Source of the DNA: Cyanobacteria bacterium HKST-UBA02
Lineage (GTDB): Bacteria; Cyanobacteriota; Vampirovibrionia; Obscuribacterales; Obscuribacteraceae
Reading direction: 5' to 3'
NCBI GenBank assembly: GCA_020431945.1
Contig: JAGQHH010000014.1
Coordinates: forward strand, 1-16,740
DNA: 16,740 nucleotides
A model generated the notes under the pieces. That model did no database searches, was not told the DNA's origin, and saw only the letters and a program-made list of their open reading frames with translations. The position numbers and the translations under genes were made by a program. This document shows, in pieces, positions 14,500 to 16,740 of the stretch; position 1 is the stretch's first letter, and each line of letters begins with the position of its first letter.

Positions 14500-15966
14500 A
14501 TGCCAGGCTCTAGGAATTCATCCCAAGGAATAATTTGCACCAGGTGCAACAAGCCCATCCGAAAATTAAGGAAGGGCTCGTTCACTAGCTGGATTTTTGG
14601 AGGTCATAGTTGCCACTGCGACTCGACTTTGCTTCCATCCCATATGCCTGTCGAAAGTATCGAAGAACAGTGGAAGGATGCGGTCCCTGCCATACCTGTC
14701 ACGATAACGCCCGCCCTGCCGGATAGATACGAGATCCTCAATCTGGTCGGGCAGGGCGGGACCGGCTCTGTTTTTAAGGTGCACGACACCGGATCGGGGC
14801 GGACGCTAGCCGTTAAGGTTCTGCGACCGGAGCTTGTCGATGACGAGTCTGCTCTCAAGAGATTCGAGCAAGAAGCACAGTCGGTAGCACGCCTGGAGCA
14901 CCCCAATCTTGTAACCATCTACGGTCATGAACTGGATAAGGAAGGTAGACCTTATATAGTGATGGATTTCCTCGAAGGCGAGAGCCTTGCAGAGGTCTTG
15001 AAGGCAGAAGGAGCGATGGACACCGAGAGGGCCGCCAGGGTGTTCAGCAAGGTTTGCAGAGCGCTTCACTATGCTCATTTGCGAGGGATAGTTCACAGAG
15101 ATTTGAAACCAGGCAACATCATTCTATCGGTCGGAGATTCGGAAGATGAAGCCGTCCACATAGTTGATTTCGGCATAGCAAAGGTGCTTACGCCACAGGG
15201 GGTTGGTGCCGCGGCCATGACTCAGACCGGGGAGATCTTCGGAAGTCCCAAGTACATGAGTCCTGAGCAGTGCCAGGGTCTCGAACTCACTCTCCAGTCC
15301 GATATCTACTCCCTCGGTTGCGTTCTGTATGAGTCGATGTGTGGAAAGCCACCGTTTGATGGGGACAATCCGGTAAAAATTCTACTCAAGCACCTGAGAG
15401 AAGAGCTCAGGATTGGCTCTGAATTCGAACCTGCATTTGCTCAGATTATTCGAAATTGCATGGAGAAGCTGCCGGGTGATCGATATCGCACGGCCGAAGA
15501 TCTCGAGCGCGATCTCGAGAATGCGGCAAGAGGATTCGTGGTTCGGAAGACTAGAGCTAGGCACTATATCAGTCTTGGTTCCATCAAGATCCTGTTCTCA
15601 GCTTTTGTTCTAGGTATTCTGGTAGCCGTTGCGACAGCCAACTGGTCTTACTGCATAAGTTTCGTGATTCTCGGCCTGGGAATTGCATTCATCTCTAATT
15701 TCTACAATCTTCAGATGGATATCGAGATAGCTCCCGATACTGCGGATCCGGCCGACCGCTGGCTCTGCTTGCTCTACCTGGTGGTAGCGTTTTCGACGGT
15801 GCCTGTGTTTCTATGGATTTGCCTCAGTTATGATAGTAATTTCTACAGAAAGCTCTACTTGAGCCCTGAGGTGATCAAGTTGCTTCCTTTTGTGGTTGCA
15901 TCCTGTATCTCTTTCAGTCTTGCATTTTTTTGTGCATGGATGCTGAGACGGCGAGAAAACTGGTAG
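14500..15966 (+). CDS. Ser/Thr protein kinase, N-terminal zinc ribbon, four C-terminal membrane helices
   Basis: The 488-aa protein starts with one cysteine ribbon, C13-x2-C16...C38-x-C40. The PknB-like kinase domain (about 77-345) is intact: GQGGTGSVF loop (84-92), AVKVL with Lys106, helix-C Glu in RFEQEAQSVARL, HRDLKPGN (199-206), DFG (223-225), and the activation segment ending SPKYMSPEQ (249-257). It should therefore be active. After the kinase, four hydrophobic helices (about 359-380, 383-403, 420-443 and 458-482) anchor it, with both ends probably cytoplasmic. An extracellular sensor domain such as PASTA is missing, so the membrane helices themselves or the zinc ribbon may sense the signal. 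The same ribbon layout occurs, doubled, in the kinase at 933-1. The ATG at 14500 lacks a good Shine-Dalgarno. Confidence 0.93.
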   Translation: MPGSRNSSQGIICTRCNKPIRKLRKGSFTSWIFGGHSCHCDSTLLPSHMPVESIEEQWKDAVPAIPVTITPALPDRYEILNLVGQGGTGSVFKVHDTGSGRTLAVKVLRPELVDDESALKRFEQEAQSVARLEHPNLVTIYGHELDKEGRPYIVMDFLEGESLAEVLKAEGAMDTERAARVFSKVCRALHYAHLRGIVHRDLKPGNIILSVGDSEDEAVHIVDFGIAKVLTPQGVGAAAMTQTGEIFGSPKYMSPEQCQGLELTLQSDIYSLGCVLYESMCGKPPFDGDNPVKILLKHLREELRIGSEFEPAFAQIIRNCMEKLPGDRYRTAEDLERDLENAARGFVVRKTRARHYISLGSIKILFSAFVLGILVAVATANWSYCISFVILGLGIAFISNFYNLQMDIEIAPDTADPADRWLCLLYLVVAFSTVPVFLWICLSYDSNFYRKLYLSPEVIKLLPFVVASCISFSLAFFCAWMLRRRENW

Positions 15967-15983
15967 CGATGTGTCCAGAGAAA

Positions 15984-16006
15984 AAGTGGTGGCATCGCCA
16001 CCACTT
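15984..16006 (-). terminator. Intrinsic terminator of katG
   Basis: A perfect 10-bp stem (AAGTGGTGGC / GCCACCACTT) with a 3-base loop. On the minus strand it runs directly into TTTTTCTC, a proper U-tract for katG. It lies 18 bases after the stop codon of the plus-strand kinase and so could also stop that transcript, though the plus side has no T-run. Confidence 0.8.
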
Positions 16007-16033
16007 CGCTAAAGTGTTTAAAATCCGGGCGAT

Positions 16034-16740
<707 letters not shown>

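Overview
The window (about 16.7 kb) looks like ordinary chromosome from a free-living bacterium with a large, regulation-rich genome and moderate GC. Two transmembrane or zinc-ribbon Ser/Thr protein kinases, an EF-hand calcium-binding protein, a DUF4388-like/TPR membrane protein, a HEAT-type lipoprotein and a cyanobacterial-style acyl desaturase all occur within 16 kb. That mix would suit a non-photosynthetic cyanobacterial relative such as Obscuribacterales/Melainabacteria, but Planctomycetes or another large-genome environmental phylum cannot be excluded. The lineage is an inference from gene content, not from a marker gene. There are no rRNA or tRNA genes, CRISPR arrays, transposases or phage modules that I can see, and no gene-free stretch over 300 bases.

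Left part (1-4681). A Ser/Thr kinase with a paired Cys zinc-ribbon N-terminus runs off the left edge on the minus strand. Facing away from it are a HEAT-like lipoprotein and a two-EF-hand protein. Next comes a compact ArsR-type repressor / tandem SRPBCC (AHSA1-like) operon with a clear sigma70-type promoter and a double palindromic operator between the promoter and the start codon.

Middle (4690-8736). Four tightly packed minus-strand genes form a likely operon: a zinc-finger-like 171-aa protein, a small membrane protein, a DUF6745-like 463-aa protein and a secreted protein with a TonB-C-like fold. The last of these carries a C8 tract at which a one-base slip in either direction would truncate the protein. 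A phosphoribosyltransferase-like gene diverges from this operon, with start codons that overlap as annotated. No gene in this cluster has an assigned function, so it is the best candidate here for an undescribed system.

Right-centre (8737-12745). A membrane protein with a DUF4388-like N-terminus and a C-terminal TPR region is followed by a 98-aa orphan, a convergent YihY/BrkB-family membrane protein and an APH-type phosphotransferase.

Right part (12746-16740). A ribbon-helix-helix protein is preceded by a perfect 11-bp direct repeat that abuts its own start codon, in a position suited to autorepression. Then come an acyl-CoA/acyl-lipid desaturase with all three His boxes and a second Ser/Thr kinase with an N-terminal zinc ribbon and four C-terminal membrane helices. 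The right edge holds the C-terminal part of a minus-strand katG, with its own intrinsic terminator and a base composition (65-73% GC in two counted lines) far above its neighbours. This suggests horizontal acquisition.
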